Source: an uncultured Burkholderiales bacterium
GTDB lineage: Bacteria > Pseudomonadota > Gammaproteobacteria > Burkholderiales > Burkholderiaceae
Reading direction: 5' to 3'
NCBI GenBank assembly: GCA_946480465.1
Contig: CAMLJY010000105.1
Span: 1-16,839, forward strand
Length of the DNA stretch: 16,839 nt
In this document: in pieces, positions 14,957-16,839 of the stretch
Layout of the letters: each line of letters begins with the position of its first letter
Numbering within the stretch: position 1 is the stretch's first letter
Notes under the pieces: model-generated
Told to the model about the DNA's origin: nothing
The model's input: the letters and a program-made list of their open reading frames with translations, nothing else
The model's database searches: none
Position numbers and translations under genes: made by a program

Positions 14957-16284
14957 GGCGGCGCGACTCGATCCGTGCCCGCCTGACGATCGGTGCCGCG
15001 GCGGTGCTGATCGCGTTCGTCGCCGGTGCGGGGCTGGCCGTGCAGCGCGCCCATGCCGACAGTGTCAGGGCCGCTCACTTCGCGCAACTGCGCAGCACCG
15101 TCTACCTGCTGCTGGCGGGTGCCGAAGTCGATGCCGCCGGCGCGCTGGTGATGCCCGAATCCTTCCCGGAGCCCCGCCTGTCGCTGCCGGGATCGGGCCT
15201 GTACGCCAGCATCCTCAACGTCGGCCGGCGCGAGGCCTGGCAATCAGCCTCGGCCGTGGGCCTGGGCCCCCCCTTCCAGCGCAGCGTGGGCGTGGGGCAG
15301 TGGCGCCAGGAGACGCTCATTTCTGGTGATAGGGCCTTCCTGGCGGTGGGCTACGGCGTGACCTGGGCCGGGCGGGCGCAACCCGCGCCGCTGGTTCTCT
15401 CCGTCCTGGAGGACCAGGCCGAGGTGGACCGCGAGGTCGCCGTTTTCGAACGCACCTTGTGGACCTGGCTCGGCGGCGCCGGCGCGTTGCTGCTGCTGGC
15501 GCAGGCGCTGCTGCTGGAGTGGGGCCTGTCGCCGCTGCGGCGCATCGCGCGCGAGGTGGGCCGCATCGAGCAGGGCGACCAGGGCGAGGTCACGGGCCGG
15601 TACCCGGCGGAAATCACCGGGCTGACCGCCAACCTGAACACGCTGATCCGGCAGGAGCGCGTCCGCCAGACGCGCTACAAGGAGGCGCTGAGCTTCCTCG
15701 CCCACAGCCTCAAGACGCCGCTGGCCGTGCTGCGCACCGCGCTGGACGACCCGGTGCGCCTGGGCGCGGTGGTGGAGGAGCAGGTCGCGCGCATGGACGA
15801 CATCGTGCAGCACCAGCTGGGCCGGGCCGCTGCCAGCGGGACGACGCGCTTCGTGCCCTACCTGCCGCTGGCGCCGGTGCTGCACCGGATCCGCGATTCG
15901 CTGCAGAAGGTCTATGCCGAGCGCAAGCTCGACATCGCCATCGACTGCGCTGCCGGCCTGCAGTGGCGGATCGACGAAGGCGACGCCTTCGAGATGTTCG
16001 GCAACCTCATGGACAACGCGGCCAAGTGGGCGCGGACGCGGGTCGTGGTGAAGGTCTGGCGCGAGGCGGAACGCCTGGCCATCCGCGTCGACGACGACGG
16101 CCCGGGCTTCAGCGACACCGAGTCCATCCTGCAGCTGCACGTGCGCGGCGACGAGCAGGTGCCAGGCCACGGGGTGGGCCTGGCCGTGGTCAAGGACCTG
16201 GTGGCGAGCCACGAGGGGCAGATGAACCTGTCCCGCTCCGACCTGGGTGGCGCCCGGCTGGACATCGCCCTGCCGGCCGCCTGA
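14953..16284 (+). CDS. PhoQ-like sensor histidine kinase, 443 aa
   Basis: Membrane sensor partner of the preceding regulator. Two membrane helices (about residues 10-30 and 170-190) flank a periplasmic domain of roughly 140 residues with no domain I recognise. Next come a HAMP-like segment (SPLRRIAREVGRIEQGD), the phospho-acceptor H251 in FLAHSLKTPLAVL (the HSLKTPL form typical of PhoQ), the N box with N355 (GNLMDNAAKWA), the G1 box DDGPGF (381-386) and the G2 box GHGVGL (405-410). All catalytic elements look intact. The signal is unknown; PhoQ relatives sense divalent cations, acidic pH or cationic peptides, but the sensor domain here is not clearly acidic. Confidence 0.93.
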   Translation: MRRRDSIRARLTIGAAAVLIAFVAGAGLAVQRAHADSVRAAHFAQLRSTVYLLLAGAEVDAAGALVMPESFPEPRLSLPGSGLYASILNVGRREAWQSASAVGLGPPFQRSVGVGQWRQETLISGDRAFLAVGYGVTWAGRAQPAPLVLSVLEDQAEVDREVAVFERTLWTWLGGAGALLLLAQALLLEWGLSPLRRIAREVGRIEQGDQGEVTGRYPAEITGLTANLNTLIRQERVRQTRYKEALSFLAHSLKTPLAVLRTALDDPVRLGAVVEEQVARMDDIVQHQLGRAAASGTTRFVPYLPLAPVLHRIRDSLQKVYAERKLDIAIDCAAGLQWRIDEGDAFEMFGNLMDNAAKWARTRVVVKVWREAERLAIRVDDDGPGFSDTESILQLHVRGDEQVPGHGVGLAVVKDLVASHEGQMNLSRSDLGGARLDIALPAA

Positions 16285-16319
16285 CGCCGCCTGGCCTCCG
16301 GCGGGCTTCACCTGCGTTT

Positions 16320-16336
16320 CGTTCAGCTTTCGTTCA
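16320..16336 (+). promoter_or_regulatory. OmpR-family direct-repeat box 2
   Basis: CGTTCAGCTTTCGTTCA, two GTTCA half-sites 11 bases apart, lies 49 bases before ATG 16386. It differs from the box at 13430 by one base and sits at nearly the same distance from the start codon, which supports a shared regulator. Confidence 0.62.
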
Positions 16337-16385
16337 TCGGCGGCATTCCAAGATGCCGACCATGCCTACTTTCAAGGAGTGCGTG

Positions 16386-16796
16386 ATGAGCAAGAGCCGA
16401 TGGATCCTCGCCAGCGCGCTGGCGCTGGCGGGATTGCTGGGGGCCGGCGCGGCGCGCGCCGGCCATCATGGTGCCGACGTGCAATGGTCGGTGACGATCG
16501 GTACGCCGTTCCGCCTGCAGCCGGCGCCGGTCCACGTGGTCCCCGCGCCGGTGTACACCCAGCCCCATCCCGCGTATCGCGGCGGCCACCCGTACCACAG
16601 GCCGCATGGCTTCCACCACCGGTACTACCGCGAACCGACCCGCTGGGACCGCGACGGCGACGGCATCCCGAACCGGCACGACCGCCTCTACAACCCGCGC
16701 TGGGATGTGGATGGCGACGGGATTCCGAACCGCCACGACCGCGATCGCAACGGCAACGGCATTCCGGATTGGCACGACCGCGGCGGCCGGCGCTAG
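16386..16796 (+). CDS. Secreted His-rich protein with Ca-binding-type repeats, 136 aa
   Basis: Exported protein; signal peptide MSKSRWILASALALAGLLG to ARA, cut before GHHGAD. The middle is Pro/His-rich (HPYHRPHGFHHRYY). The C-terminal third has three repeats of the D-x-D-G-D-G-I-P-x-x-H-D type starting at residues 88, 107 and 120; the third is DRNGNGIPDWHD. These resemble thrombospondin type 3 / EF-hand-like calcium loops, so metal binding is likely but unproven. ATG 16386 has AAGGAG at 16374-16379. It follows the kinase gene by 101 bases with its own operator-like box, so it probably forms a separate transcript controlled by the two-component system. Confidence 0.85.
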   Translation: MSKSRWILASALALAGLLGAGAARAGHHGADVQWSVTIGTPFRLQPAPVHVVPAPVYTQPHPAYRGGHPYHRPHGFHHRYYREPTRWDRDGDGIPNRHDRLYNPRWDVDGDGIPNRHDRDRNGNGIPDWHDRGGRR

Positions 16797-16810
16797 CGTC
16801 CGAAAGACGC
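16796..16810 (+). terminator. Small hairpin after the last gene
   Basis: GCGTC-CGAAA-GACGC forms a 5-bp stem immediately at the stop codon, with only a short T pair after it. It is a weak terminator candidate. Confidence 0.25.
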
Positions 16811-16839
16811 GTTCCCGGCCTCTGCGGACGTCAGCGGCA

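Overview
The window is high-GC DNA with dense, overlapping genes. Its gene content (a HemY-type protein, a LivM-LivG permease/ATPase fusion, AmiC/AmiR, a PhoP/PhoQ-like two-component pair) fits a beta-proteobacterium of the order Burkholderiales. I cannot fix the genus from sequence alone.

Left part (1-4276). The 3' end of a HemY-like TPR protein gene enters from the left edge. It is followed by a 768-residue protein with an N-terminal 2OG-Fe(II) oxygenase fold. Convergent to that gene lies a wrecked tyrosine-recombinase (integrase) gene, then an unsupported small ORF. A tRNA-Arg(ACG) gene on the minus strand follows, with its own promoter and an intrinsic terminator. The tRNA 3' end points at the integrase remnant, so this stretch may be the decayed edge of an integrated element.

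Central part (about 4550-13284). This is one long + strand operon for uptake and hydrolysis of an amide- or nitrile-like nitrogen compound. In order: a promoter, an RNA leader ending in an intrinsic terminator, a nitrilase-superfamily C-N hydrolase, a periplasmic substrate-binding protein, a LivH/UrtB-type permease, a permease fused to its ATPase, a second ATPase, an L-asparaginase-type amidohydrolase, a cytoplasmic AmiC-like ligand sensor and an AmiR-like ANTAR antiterminator. The leader has a hairpin with a six-base loop carrying A at position 1 and G at position 4, the hallmark of ANTAR RNA targets. It lies directly before the terminator, whose U-tract abuts the nitrilase ribosome-binding site. 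The parts suggest a closed circuit: ligand binds AmiC, AmiR is freed, AmiR binds the leader, the terminator fails to form, and the whole operon (including amiC and amiR) is expressed. The periplasmic binding protein and AmiC share a Y-x-S-F-Y-E-G ligand-loop motif, suggesting that transporter and sensor see the same molecule. This circuit is the most interesting system in the window.

Right part (13285-16839). This is an envelope-associated two-component module: a secreted glycine-zipper protein, a small secreted PepSY protein, an OmpR-family response regulator, a PhoQ-like histidine kinase, and a secreted His-rich protein with three calcium-binding-type DxDGDG repeats. The first and last of these genes share a nearly identical 17-base element (two GTTCA half-sites 11 bases apart), each about 45-50 bases before the start codon. 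This is the expected form of an OmpR-family operator and marks both as candidate targets of the neighbouring regulator.
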